A stretch of 64,000 bases of DNA. Origin: Bradyrhizobium betae. GTDB taxonomy: Bacteria > Pseudomonadota > Alphaproteobacteria > Rhizobiales > Xanthobacteraceae. The position numbers and the translations under genes were made by a program. The notes beneath the pieces are model-generated. The model had not been told where the DNA came from and ran no database searches. It saw nothing but the letters and a program-made list of their open reading frames with translations. Shown piece by piece: positions 16,592-25,295 of this stretch (position 1 is its first letter; every line of letters begins with the position of its first letter). The stretch spans positions 682,001 to 746,000 of the forward strand of contig NZ_CP044543.1 in NCBI RefSeq assembly GCF_008932115.1, given 5' to 3'.

Positions 16592-17728
16592 ATGAATAAG
16601 CCCAGCAATACATTCGATATCGCCATCGAGCAGGCGTTCGATTTTCTGTCTCCCGAATACGCGGAGCTGTTCGCCAGCTCGGCCGCGACCGCGTTTCAGC
16701 ATCCGCTCTGGCTGGACAGCCTCTACGCCAAACTCGCCTCCCATGCGGGGGCCAGGCCGCTCGTCGTCGTGGTCCGCCGCCGCGCGACGGGGGCGCTGGC
16801 GATGGTGCTGCCCCTGCTCCGAATCCGCCGCGGTCCGGTCCGCACCGTCGAATTCGCCGATCTGCGTGTCTCCGACTATCTGGCGCCTGTCTGCAGTCCC
16901 GAGGTGTTCTCCAGCCTGCTGGAGGACGAATCTGCATGCGAAGAGATTCGGCGCCTCGTCAGGCCGTTCGACCTGCTGCGCATGACCAAGCTGCCGGACG
17001 GACGGCTTCCGATCGAAAGTCTCCTGGGCGCACCGCGCCGGGTGTCGATGGATACGAATGCCTACGCGACCGTGCTCGTCGCCCCGTTCGAACAATGGCG
17101 CACGAGCACGCTGGATCGCTCCTATCAGAAAGAGCTCGCAAAGAAATATCGCCAGCTCCAGAAGAAGGGCGCGCTGGACTTTTCATGCTGTGACGGCAGC
17201 GCCTCCATTCTCGAAGCGATGGACGCGATGAAGCAGTTTCGTGGCCCTCGGTTTCAGGCCCAGGGCGACGGAGACCTGCTGCAGCGTCCCGAATATTACG
17301 ACTTCTATTCCGGCATCGCGCTCAGCGGCCTCGGCTCGTTCGTCCGGCTCTATGCCATGAAGATGGACGGCAACGTGATCGCAGCCGTGCTGGGCCTGTG
17401 CCACCGCGGCAGCTTCCTCATCATCATGAGCGCCTTCGATATCGCGGGGTACAAGAGCCAATCCCTGGGATCGCTGATGTTCGAGCAGGTCGCGAGGGAT
17501 TGCATCGAGCGCGGCGATCAGATGCTCGACTTCACCATTGGCGACGAGCCCTACAAGAAATTGTTCGGTGGGCAGCCTTCGCCGATGTGGATGGTGACGC
17601 AGGCCGGCAGCACCGCGGGTGCCATCAGCCTGTTCGCGCTGAAACAGGCGCCCTGGCTCAAGCTGGCGGCCAAGCGGCTATCGGATTTCAGGCTCCTGCC
17701 GGCCCGCACCCCAACGCCCACGCGGTGA
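16592..17728 (+). CDS. GNAT acyltransferase (CelD/BioF2-like, PF13480 type)
   Basis: A 378-residue cytosolic acyltransferase built from two GNAT-like halves. The N-terminal half carries FQHPLWLDSLYAKLASHAGA and VVVRRRATGALAMVLPLL. The C-terminal half holds the acetyl-CoA fold with SYQKELAKKYRQLQKKG, RLYAMKMDGNVIAAVLGL and LDFTIGDEPYKKLFGG. The last motif is highly characteristic of the polysaccharide-linked GNAT (BioF2/CelD) group, which acylates sugars or lipid-linked intermediates. It is the first gene of the surface-polysaccharide block. Confidence 0.87.
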   Translation: MNKPSNTFDIAIEQAFDFLSPEYAELFASSAATAFQHPLWLDSLYAKLASHAGARPLVVVVRRRATGALAMVLPLLRIRRGPVRTVEFADLRVSDYLAPVCSPEVFSSLLEDESACEEIRRLVRPFDLLRMTKLPDGRLPIESLLGAPRRVSMDTNAYATVLVAPFEQWRTSTLDRSYQKELAKKYRQLQKKGALDFSCCDGSASILEAMDAMKQFRGPRFQAQGDGDLLQRPEYYDFYSGIALSGLGSFVRLYAMKMDGNVIAAVLGLCHRGSFLIIMSAFDIAGYKSQSLGSLMFEQVARDCIERGDQMLDFTIGDEPYKKLFGGQPSPMWMVTQAGSTAGAISLFALKQAPWLKLAAKRLSDFRLLPARTPTPTR

Positions 17729-17755
17729 TCGGCGGCGGGCAAGAGGGCGCCGAAT

Positions 17756-18979
17756 TCAGGCGCGCAGCACGCCGCGAACCCGTCCAAGCCAGCCCGGATG
17801 CATCTGATCGACGCGATGCGTGAGACTGCGCCGCAGGAAATGCAGGCGCCGCCGCACATCCCATCCGATATCGCTGCGGGACGTCAGGGCCTGACGAAAG
17901 CGCGCCATCTTCAGCGATCGCTGATCTGCCGCGACCTTGTCGAGATCGGAATAGAACTGCGATATCTTCTCGGTGCCCATGCCCGCGCTTGCGAGCCAAC
18001 GCGGCGCGTACTCGGTGCAGAGACGATCGACGTCCACCAGCAGGCGGGCGACGCCCGTGCCGGCGGCAGGACAATTGGTCTGGAACGCATCGCCGATGAG
18101 GACGATTCCGGGCTGCAGATGTCCTTCCACCACGGTCAGGTCCATCACCCAGTTTTGAACCTTGTCGGTCACGCGGAAGTCGCCGAGATAAGGCCATAGT
18201 CCCGGCAGCAGGCGCAGAACGGTCGCCTCTGGTTCGCGGCGCAACTCGCGCATGATCGGATCGGTCGGATCGCGGAACATGAAGAGATTGGCCCGCATGC
18301 CCGATGGCACGGGAAACAGGCTGAGATAGTCGATCCCATCGGCCGTTCGCTCGCCATAACAGGTCAGCGCCTCGAAATCGAACGGCGTGCCGTCCTTGCG
18401 GGCGATCGTGAAGCCGAATGAAACGGAGTGGCGTTCGGCCAGCACGCGCCGCCTGATGCCGAGCTTGTAGCCGAGCGCGCTCGCCATGCCGGTGGCGAGA
18501 ACGACCAGGCGTGCGTCCAGGCGTTTTCCGGAGGCAAGCTCGATGTGCTGGACATCGTCGCTGCAGCTGATTGCGGTGACTTCGTCGACGATCAGACTGG
18601 ACGGATCAGGCAACTGGCTGCGCGCCATCGCCACGAGATTGGCGTAGGGAAGTCCGTAGGCTTGGCCGACGCTGACATCGACCACCTTGCCTTCCCGGAT
18701 ATTGAGCACCTGATCATACCGACAGGCGACGTTCGCGAGCGCATCGAGGAAGCCGAGCTTGCGGAACATCTCCAGCTGCTGGCCGCCGATCTTCTCGACC
18801 CGGAATTCGTCCGGATGCACCGCGCGCTTGTCGACGAGAACGACGCGGTGCCCTGCCCGCGCAAGCACGGCAGCGGCAAGCGATCCTGCGAGGCCACCGC
18901 CGACGATCGCAATATCGGCGATAATGGTCGCGGTTCCGGCAATATCGCCCGGCTCGGTCACGGCTCTATCCGTCGTCAT
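17756..18979 (-). CDS. FAD-dependent oxidoreductase (PHBH/geranylgeranyl-reductase-like)
   Basis: A 407-residue flavoprotein. The dinucleotide fold IVGGGLAGSLAAAVLARAGH is followed by VVLVDKRA at about 55 and a late FAD motif GIVLIGDAFQTNCPAAGTGV at about 300, as in group A flavin monooxygenases and related reductases. VVLATGM is the mid-protein GD/ATG motif. The ATG at 18979 has GGAG upstream; ORF extension to 19093 has no homology. It lies on the opposite strand to the polysaccharide genes on both sides and could modify a sugar, lipid carrier or pigment. The substrate is unknown. Confidence 0.85.
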   Translation of the reverse strand: MTTDRAVTEPGDIAGTATIIADIAIVGGGLAGSLAAAVLARAGHRVVLVDKRAVHPDEFRVEKIGGQQLEMFRKLGFLDALANVACRYDQVLNIREGKVVDVSVGQAYGLPYANLVAMARSQLPDPSSLIVDEVTAISCSDDVQHIELASGKRLDARLVVLATGMASALGYKLGIRRRVLAERHSVSFGFTIARKDGTPFDFEALTCYGERTADGIDYLSLFPVPSGMRANLFMFRDPTDPIMRELRREPEATVLRLLPGLWPYLGDFRVTDKVQNWVMDLTVVEGHLQPGIVLIGDAFQTNCPAAGTGVARLLVDVDRLCTEYAPRWLASAGMGTEKISQFYSDLDKVAADQRSLKMARFRQALTSRSDIGWDVRRRLHFLRRSLTHRVDQMHPGWLGRVRGVLRA

Positions 18980-19417
18980 GATCTGGGCTCCACGGTCAAC
19001 TGTGGTTCCATGTGCAATTCTCTCGCCTGATGTCGTATCGCAGCGCCGGAGGCGATCATTTCCGAAGATCGAGGTTAATGGGGTGCGGGACAAACCTGTC
19101 CCGGCATGCGCCTTGCTCAGAACAGTCTTGAAATCCCGCTCTCTCGTCCGATCGGCCGCGCCAATCCCTTTTCAAGGACCATTCCGATACTGGAACAGCC
19201 GCACACCGACCGGCCGCGCCTCCGGACGCGCGTCAGTGCAGCATCGATCCGGGACAGGCGGAACGCAGCTGTTCCATGGTGACGCAGCAACTTGCGACTT
19301 TCGTCGACCACAGCTGACTGGCACAACGGAGCGCGCATTAACACTCGCGATTTCCCGGCATGCTAGGTTGGCGCCGTACTTGAAACCGGTATCTTCGGGG
19401 GACGCCCCGTATTTTCC
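18980..19417. other. Divergent intergenic region with a small palindrome
   Basis: 438 bases between the divergent FAD oxidoreductase and flippase genes; no gene is seen. It contains a perfect 7-bp inverted repeat CGGGACA-AACC-TGTCCCG (19086-19103), a candidate operator or leader hairpin. The flippase promoter is presumably in the right half. Confidence 0.5.
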
Positions 19418-20764
19418 ATGATCGATTCCATTGTTCAGTTTCTGCGGCGCGACGTGACGCGCGGTGTGGTCGGGACCATCCTGCTCAAGGTTGGCAGCGG
19501 CGCACTCGCCTTTGCGTTGTTCTCGCTCGCGGCACGAACGATGACACCGGACGGTTTCGGCATCTTTGCGACCTGGCTTTCGGTAGCGCAGATCGCGGCG
19601 GTGGTGGGGCTGGTCGGCCAGGAATCGCTGCTGGTGAGATTCCTGAACGAGTATCAGGTCGGAGACAGGCCCGACCTCACCAAAGGCGTCCTCCTCTCGA
19701 GTTTGAAGATCGCCTGCGTCGCGATGCTGATCGCGATCGCCGCAGTCGCACTGATCGCGAATTTCCGGGGCGATTGGTGGCTGCTGATTCTGGCGGTCTC
19801 GGCCTACACGGCCGTGAGCGCCGGACTGATGCTTGGCAGCCAGATCGCGCGTTCGCTGGTCAGCATTCTCATGGGGGAAGGCAACCGCGAGCTCTTCTGG
19901 CGGGTGATCGTGGTCCTGTTCCTGCTCGCGATGCTGTTCGGCCACAAGCAGCTCGATCCCACCGAGCTGATCGCGGTGATGACGATCGCGATGTCGTTGG
20001 GCCTGGTGGCGCAGATCGTTGCGATCGCGCGGGCGCTGCCGGATCTGCGCGGCACGACCGCGCGTTCAGAGCGATCGCGCTGGCGATCGAGCTCGTTTCA
20101 TTTCTGGGTTGCCTCGATCCTCGAAGTGGCAAACCAGTATTTCGACGTCATTCTGGTCTACTGGATGATGGATCCCGCGACCGCCGGCATCTACTTTGCG
20201 GCATCGCGCCTCGCCAACATCTTCGCCATGCTGTCCGCCGCGTTGTACACGTTCGGCGCGCGCCGGCTTCCTTCGCTGTACTTCAGCAAGAACCACCGGG
20301 AATTCGAGCGAACGTTGCAGCTGATGGCGGAGGTGACCGCGCTCTGCGTGGCCGCAGGCCTCGCCCTGATCTGGATTGGCGGCCCCTATCTTCTCAATTT
20401 ATTCGGGCCACATTTCACCGCGCAACACTCCGTCCTGATCGTGCTCGCGATCGGCACGGCCATCCAGGCCGCGGGCGGTCCATCCGCGGCGATCCTGCAG
20501 CTGACCGGCCATGAGCGCATCTACGTCCCGGTCGTCGCCGCGAACGTCGCGCTGCGACTGGTCGGGTTTGTCGTCCTGATTCCCTGGCTCGGCGTGCTGG
20601 GTGCCGCGATCGCAGCAACCGTGTCGCTGGCCCTCACCACCGTCGCCCTCAACATCCTGTGCCGACGGCGAACCGGGGTCGATCCTTCGGTTCTCGTGCT
20701 TCTGCGCTTCTCTGCATGGAAGCGAGGAAGCTACGCGGTCCGCGGCGCAGACTCTGCCGAATAG
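19418..20764 (+). CDS. Polysaccharide flippase (Wzx/oligosaccharide flippase family)
   Basis: A 448-residue inner-membrane protein with about 12 hydrophobic segments, typical of the MOP/PST superfamily. The start LLKVGSGALAFALFSLAARTMTPDGFG is the usual Wzx opening, with a Pro/Gly loop after helix one. ILEVANQYFDVILVYWMMDPATAGIYFAASR marks the second half. It would flip lipid-linked glycan repeat units across the inner membrane. No Wzy polymerase is recognisable nearby. The ATG at 19418 is preceded by GGGGGACG. Confidence 0.9.
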   Translation: MIDSIVQFLRRDVTRGVVGTILLKVGSGALAFALFSLAARTMTPDGFGIFATWLSVAQIAAVVGLVGQESLLVRFLNEYQVGDRPDLTKGVLLSSLKIACVAMLIAIAAVALIANFRGDWWLLILAVSAYTAVSAGLMLGSQIARSLVSILMGEGNRELFWRVIVVLFLLAMLFGHKQLDPTELIAVMTIAMSLGLVAQIVAIARALPDLRGTTARSERSRWRSSSFHFWVASILEVANQYFDVILVYWMMDPATAGIYFAASRLANIFAMLSAALYTFGARRLPSLYFSKNHREFERTLQLMAEVTALCVAAGLALIWIGGPYLLNLFGPHFTAQHSVLIVLAIGTAIQAAGGPSAAILQLTGHERIYVPVVAANVALRLVGFVVLIPWLGVLGAAIAATVSLALTTVALNILCRRRTGVDPSVLVLLRFSAWKRGSYAVRGADSAE

Positions 20765-20950
20765 GCGCGCACACGGCCAATTGGTTAACGAAAGCGCTGC
20801 ACGCTATCCCGAAATCCGCGCAAAGCCGGCCAATGGGCAGGTTCCGCATTAACTCCGTTTGTCACTAGTCGATGTCTGCCCCGGGCCTGCGTGATAGGTA
20901 CGGGGTTAAGAAGGTGAAGAATTCGTTTCTTTTTTAGCGGGTCGGAATCC

Positions 20951-22120
20951 GTGCTCCACTACCAGCCGAACAAGGACGAGACAACCGCGACAGCGCTTGC
21001 GCAGCCGAACGGCGGCGAGCGAAAGCTGCACGTGCTTCTCGTCCAGACCCAGGCCGAGAACGCGGGGGCGCAGGAAATCTCGAGACTGCTGGGCGCCGGC
21101 CTCTCCGCGCGCGGCCATCGCGTCTCCAACCTGTTTTTCTTCCGCAAATCGGACTCGTTCGACGAGCCGCCGGACACGTTCTACTGCGCGACGAGCCGGC
21201 CCGGAAATCCGCTGGCGCTGCTGCGCATGCTGTGGACGCTCGGCGGCCACATCAAGACGATCAGGCCCGACGCCGTCCTGACATTCCAGCATTTTGGCAA
21301 CGTCATCGGCGCAGGCATGACGCGCCTCGTCAGCCGCGCGCCGGTTGTCGCCAACCAGGTTTCATCCGCGCTGGCGATGAGCTGGCCGGTCCGCACCGCC
21401 GACATCGCCATGGGCAGCATCGGCTTCTTCGACCGCATCACGCTCAACTCGAAGGACATGGAGCGCGAATATTCGCGTTACCCTCGGGCCTACCGGTCGC
21501 GCATGGTGCATGTCCCGCACGGCTTCGAAGACAAGGCGCTTATCCTGTCGAAGGACGCCGCGCGGCAAAGTTTCAATCTGCCGCCGGACTGCGTCCTGCT
21601 CGGATGCGCGGCGAGGCTGCACCCTCACAAACGGCTCGATGCGGCAATACGCCTGTTGCCGGATGAACCATCCTGGCACCTCGCGCTGGCCGGCCAGGGG
21701 GCCGACGAGACGCGGCTGAGGCAGCTCGCAGATTCCCTGAAGGTCTCGGACAGATTGCATCTGCTCGGCGAAATCGCTCCGCGTCAGATCGCCGGTTTTC
21801 TCGCCTGCCTCGACGTGTTCGTGTTTCCGACGCAGGCCGAAACCTTTGGTCTGGCCGCGGTCGAAGCCGCGAACGCCGGCGTTCCTTCCGTCGTCACGGA
21901 TCTCCCCATATTGCGCGAGGTTCTGTCCTTCGAAGGAAAGCCGACGGCGCTCTTTGTTGACACATCGGATCAGAAGAAGCTGGCGGCTGCCGTCTCCAGG
22001 CTCCTGTCCGACCAAGCACTGAGCGCCGAACTGCAAGACAACGCCAAAGGCCTGAGGTTGCGCTATTCGGTCGACGCGATGGTGGAGGAATACGTTCGAA
22101 TCCTCGGCCAGGTGATCTGA
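20951..22120 (+). CDS. Glycosyltransferase family 4 (GT-B)
   Basis: A 389-residue cytosolic glycosyltransferase with two Rossmann halves. The N-terminal acceptor half has VLLVQTQAENAGAQEISRLL (about 30-50) and DAVLTFQHFGNVIGAG. The donor half has GCAARLHPHKRLDAAIRLLP, the VFVFPTQAETFGLAAVEAAN E-X7-E signature, and AGVPSVVTDLP. GT4 enzymes are retaining transferases that use nucleotide-sugars. The start GTG at 20951 follows a GGTCGGAA site. It sits 186 bases after the flippase gene; the gap contains no gene. Confidence 0.93.
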   Translation: MLHYQPNKDETTATALAQPNGGERKLHVLLVQTQAENAGAQEISRLLGAGLSARGHRVSNLFFFRKSDSFDEPPDTFYCATSRPGNPLALLRMLWTLGGHIKTIRPDAVLTFQHFGNVIGAGMTRLVSRAPVVANQVSSALAMSWPVRTADIAMGSIGFFDRITLNSKDMEREYSRYPRAYRSRMVHVPHGFEDKALILSKDAARQSFNLPPDCVLLGCAARLHPHKRLDAAIRLLPDEPSWHLALAGQGADETRLRQLADSLKVSDRLHLLGEIAPRQIAGFLACLDVFVFPTQAETFGLAAVEAANAGVPSVVTDLPILREVLSFEGKPTALFVDTSDQKKLAAAVSRLLSDQALSAELQDNAKGLRLRYSVDAMVEEYVRILGQVI

Positions 22121-22134
22121 CCCGATGCGCCGGA

Positions 22135-23682
22135 ATGGATTGGCTCGACATGATCATCGAGTTTCGCTGCGAACGTGAACATGCGCGGCGGTGGATGCAC
22201 CGCGAGACGCTGTCGATCGATGGCCGGGACGTTCCAATTCAGATCGCGTGGACGACGACCACGGAGCCTCGGCCCGCAGGTCTCGACGCGCTGTTCGGGC
22301 TCGAGCGCCTGGTGCTGCACAAGGGCAAGCCCGGCGGCGCCGACAGGCTGACGATCATTCCGGAGCAGATGCAGACGCGCACCGGAGCGGCCGACGTGGT
22401 CGTCGACTTCACCAGCGCCGCGCGCGATCCGAACAGCGCGGCGAAATTGTATCTGCGCCCGTTGTTCAATGGGACCGCTGGCGAGAACGCCGCGCTCGCC
22501 GCCATTCTCGGCGGTGACTTGCCCGTCATCGAGATCGTCAACGAGATCGATGGAGCGGTGCTCGATCGCGGCCACCCCTCCGCGGAAATCGCAGCCAGCC
22601 TGAGCGGCGGGCTCGAGACGGTCACGGCGCGAACACTGACCATGGTGGCGGCGATTCTATCCGGAAGGCCACGCATCGTGCCGCAGCTGGCGCGTCCCGC
22701 GCGGAGCGGCAACGGGCGTGGACCGGCAGCCTATGTCGTGCGCGGCCTCGCCGTATCGATCGCCAAGGAGATCTATCGCCTCTGCTGCTATGCCCCGCAT
22801 TGGCACGTCGGATGGCGCTTCAATGATGGCGCCGGCGTCTGGCAGACCGGCGATCTCTCCGGACCCAATTGGAACGTGCTGGGCGATCCCGGAAACCATT
22901 TCTACGCCGATCCCTTTCCCATCACCTGGCAGGGGCGAACGTTCGTCTTCTTTGAAGACCTCGATCACCGGGTCGGAAAAGGCATCATCTCGGCGATCGA
23001 GTTCGGCGACACCGGACCGGTCCGCGACGTCGTGCCCGTGCTGGAGGAGCCCTGGCATCTCTCCTATCCATTCCTGATCGAGGACGACGGCGAGTTGTGG
23101 ATGATCCCGGAGAGTTCGCTCCACGGGGACGTCGCGCTCTACAAATGCGTCCGGTTTCCGGACAAATGGGAGCGGCACGCGACGCTGCTCTCCGGCCTCG
23201 AGCTCGCCGACGCGACGATCACGCGGCACAACGGGCTGAACTATCTGTTCGGGGCCTGGCGCGACGGAACCGGCGGCTATTCGGATTCGCTGGCGATCTA
23301 CTACGCCGACCGCCTGCACGGCCCCTGGACGCCCCATGCCAGCACCCCGGTCCTGATCGACCGCGCGAGCACGCGGCCGGCGGGGAATTTCGTCACCATC
23401 GACGGCAAATTGTGGCGGCCGGTGCAGGATTGCGCCGACGGATATGGTGCGGCGCTCGCTTTGGCGGAGATCGTCGAACTGTCGCCGACGACGTTCAAGC
23501 AGATAGTCCGCCACTCGCTCAAGCCCGGACCGCTGTGGCCGGGCCGAAAGCTGCACACGCTGAACCGCTGCGGCCGGCTCGAGGTGATCGACGGATCGCG
23601 GGTCCAACCCAAGACCCGCGCCTTCGCCGGCAAACTCCCAGCGGCGGTCTTGCCGACGCGGACCAGCCCGCGCACGGCCTGA
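22135..23682 (+). CDS. GINT1-like / formyltransferase-like glycan protein
   Basis: A 515-residue protein. The C-terminal approximately 270 residues (GPNWNVLGDPGNHFYADPFP, FFEDLDHRVGKGIISAIEF, WHLSYPFLIEDDGELWMIPES, LFGAWRDGTGG) are a five-bladed-propeller-like domain. It matches the bacterial relatives of glucosamine inositolphosphorylceramide transferase N-terminal domains, also seen fused to formyltransferases. The N-terminal approximately 200 residues are of unclear fold, although AAILGGDLPVIEIVNEIDGAVLDRGHP is reminiscent of such proteins. It starts 14 bases after the GT4 stop and so is co-transcribed. ATG at 22135 or 22150. Precise chemistry is unknown. Confidence 0.72.
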   Translation: MDWLDMIIEFRCEREHARRWMHRETLSIDGRDVPIQIAWTTTTEPRPAGLDALFGLERLVLHKGKPGGADRLTIIPEQMQTRTGAADVVVDFTSAARDPNSAAKLYLRPLFNGTAGENAALAAILGGDLPVIEIVNEIDGAVLDRGHPSAEIAASLSGGLETVTARTLTMVAAILSGRPRIVPQLARPARSGNGRGPAAYVVRGLAVSIAKEIYRLCCYAPHWHVGWRFNDGAGVWQTGDLSGPNWNVLGDPGNHFYADPFPITWQGRTFVFFEDLDHRVGKGIISAIEFGDTGPVRDVVPVLEEPWHLSYPFLIEDDGELWMIPESSLHGDVALYKCVRFPDKWERHATLLSGLELADATITRHNGLNYLFGAWRDGTGGYSDSLAIYYADRLHGPWTPHASTPVLIDRASTRPAGNFVTIDGKLWRPVQDCADGYGAALALAEIVELSPTTFKQIVRHSLKPGPLWPGRKLHTLNRCGRLEVIDGSRVQPKTRAFAGKLPAAVLPTRTSPRTA

Positions 23683-23701
23683 ACGACCCAAGCCTCTCGC
23701 T

Positions 23702-23950
23702 TTAGAACTGCACCCCGCGCGTCAGGGCGCCGTCGACGACGAGGTTCGTCCCCGTGATGAAGCTCGCGGCGCGGCTGGCGAGGAAGACGGCGGCGTTGGC
23801 CATTTCCTGCGGCGTGCCCATCCGCCCGGTCGGATTGAGTGCCAGCGCGGTCTTGTAGAGCTCGGGATTGTTGTCCTTGATCATGTTCCAGACGCCGCCC
23901 TCGAAATAGGTATTGCCCGGCGAGACCGAGTTGGCGCGAATGCCCTTGCC
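23702..23950 (-). pseudogene. SDR oxidoreductase, C-terminal remnant
   Basis: About 81 codons of a short-chain dehydrogenase end: KGIRANSVSPGNTYF, RMGTPQEMANAAVFLASRAA, and the closing FITGTNLVVDGALTRGVQF. The cofactor-binding TGxxxGIG and catalytic YxxxK parts are absent. Upstream of about 23950 the sequence is the 3' end of the LysR gene on the same strand, so the 5' two-thirds of the SDR gene were lost at that junction. Confidence 0.8.
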
Positions 23951-24864
23951 GCGTCGATCCAGATTCCCGGCTCTGAATGTTCTCGGATGTGGCTGACGAG
24001 AAAGTCGGAAAACACCCTGATCTTGGCGGGCAGCCGGACGCGGTTCTGATAAGCGATGTTCATGGTGAGCAGCGGCAGCTCCCAACCCATCAGCACGGGC
24101 ACCAGACGGCCGGCCGCGATATCGCTCTGCACAATGTAAAGCGGCTGGATCAGGATGCCGAGCCCGGCGCGCGCGGCACCGCAGATGATCTGCCCGTCAT
24201 TGCTGTCGAGCGTCGGTGCGATCCGGATCGTCTGCGTCGTACTGCCCTGGCTCAGCCGCAGCGAATAGGGATCGTTGGCGAGATTGTAGATCAGCATGTT
24301 GTGGCGGGCGAGATCGGCGGGATGCTCCGGCCGGCCGTGCTTCTCCAGATAGGACGGGGCAGCCGCGAGCACGCGATGCATCTGGCCGATGCGGCGGACG
24401 ATGATGTTGGAATCCGGCTCCTGCTCGCGCGTGCGGATCGCCACGTCGATGCCGGCCTCGATGAAGTCCAGATAGCGGTTTGCGCTGATGATCTGCACGC
24501 TGAGATCGGGATAGAGCGCGCGGAAGGCCGGCAGCATCGGCGCGAGATAGATCATCGCGAAGGACAGCGAGCTCGTCACCCGCAGCATGCCCTTCGGCGA
24601 CAGCGCTCGGTCGGAGACGGCGTCTTCGGCTTCGGCCAACTCGTTCAGAAGCGGGCTGCAGCGCTGCAGCAGCTCCTGCCCCGCTTCGGTCAGCCATTGC
24701 CGGCGCGTGTTGCGCTCGATCAGCCGGACCGCGAGCCGCTCCTCCAGCGCGCTGAGATGGCGGCTGGCAGCCGCGTTCGACATCCGCAGGGTTTCGGCGG
24801 CCTTGGACAGGCTGCCGAGCTCGGCGGTTCTGGAGAAGACTTCGAGTTGGAGCAACCGGTCCAT
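23881..24864 (-). CDS. LysR-family transcriptional regulator
   Basis: A 327-residue regulator. The N-terminal winged helix-turn-helix has LLQLEVFSRTAELGSLSKAA and LRMSNAAASRHLSALEERLA (residues 5-52). An inducer-binding domain follows, with LRVTSSLSFAMIYLAPMLPAF at about 95 and GLGILIQPLYI at about 245. About 25 C-terminal residues beyond the normal end (after HIREHSE) read into the SDR remnant. The native stop was therefore probably lost at the rearrangement, but the core is intact. It is divergent from the catabolic operon, 107 bases from the Dabb gene, in the classic position for a LysR activator. Confidence 0.92.
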   Translation of the reverse strand: MDRLLQLEVFSRTAELGSLSKAAETLRMSNAAASRHLSALEERLAVRLIERNTRRQWLTEAGQELLQRCSPLLNELAEAEDAVSDRALSPKGMLRVTSSLSFAMIYLAPMLPAFRALYPDLSVQIISANRYLDFIEAGIDVAIRTREQEPDSNIIVRRIGQMHRVLAAAPSYLEKHGRPEHPADLARHNMLIYNLANDPYSLRLSQGSTTQTIRIAPTLDSNDGQIICGAARAGLGILIQPLYIVQSDIAAGRLVPVLMGWELPLLTMNIAYQNRVRLPAKIRVFSDFLVSHIREHSEPGIWIDAARAFAPTRSRRAIPISRAASGT

Positions 24865-24971
24865 TTTTGCATAAATCGGAAAAGAGACTTACAAATTTTG
24901 GTCTTTATTTCCACTTTCCGCAAGGCAAAATAGCGCCAACAAAGCACAATGGCAGGCGAGGAAATCAGGAA
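24865..24971. promoter_or_regulatory. Divergent LysR/catabolic-operon control region
   Basis: 107 bases, notably AT-rich against the surroundings (stretches like TTTTGCATAAATC and ACAAATTTTGGTCTTTATTTCC). It sits between the LysR start and the first operon gene, so both promoters and the LysR site should be here. No single T-N11-A box can be fixed with confidence. Confidence 0.5.
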
Positions 24972-25295
24972 ATGTCGGGCCCGATCAGGCACATCGTGAT
25001 GTGGCGGCTGCGCGGGGAGACCCCTGAGGAGCGCGCCGCGGCCCGCTCCAAGGTCAAGACCCTGTTCGAGGGCCTGCGCGGCCGGATCGACGGCCTCACC
25101 CACATCGAAGTCGGTGTTGACGTCAGCGACGTCGACTATGCCTGCGATGTCGTTCTGTTCTCCGAATTCACCGACCACGCCGCGCTGGCAGCCTATGCCA
25201 ATCACCCCGAACATTTGCGCGTCCGCGAGGCGCTGGGCGACTTGCGGATCGGACGCTTCCAGGTCGATTATCCCATCAAAGAGACCGGCGCATGA
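24972..25295 (+). CDS. Dabb-family (stress-responsive A/B barrel) protein
   Basis: A 107-residue dimeric alpha/beta-barrel protein. It starts IRHIVMWRLRGETPEERAAA, with the conserved His of the family, and later has DVVLFSEFTDHAALAAYANHPEH, the second conserved stretch. Dabb proteins act as small cyclases, decarboxylase-like enzymes or binding proteins. The ATG at 24972 has GAGGAA 8 bases upstream. It is the first gene of the operon and overlaps the next gene by 4 bases (ATGA). Confidence 0.88.
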   Translation: MSGPIRHIVMWRLRGETPEERAAARSKVKTLFEGLRGRIDGLTHIEVGVDVSDVDYACDVVLFSEFTDHAALAAYANHPEHLRVREALGDLRIGRFQVDYPIKETGA

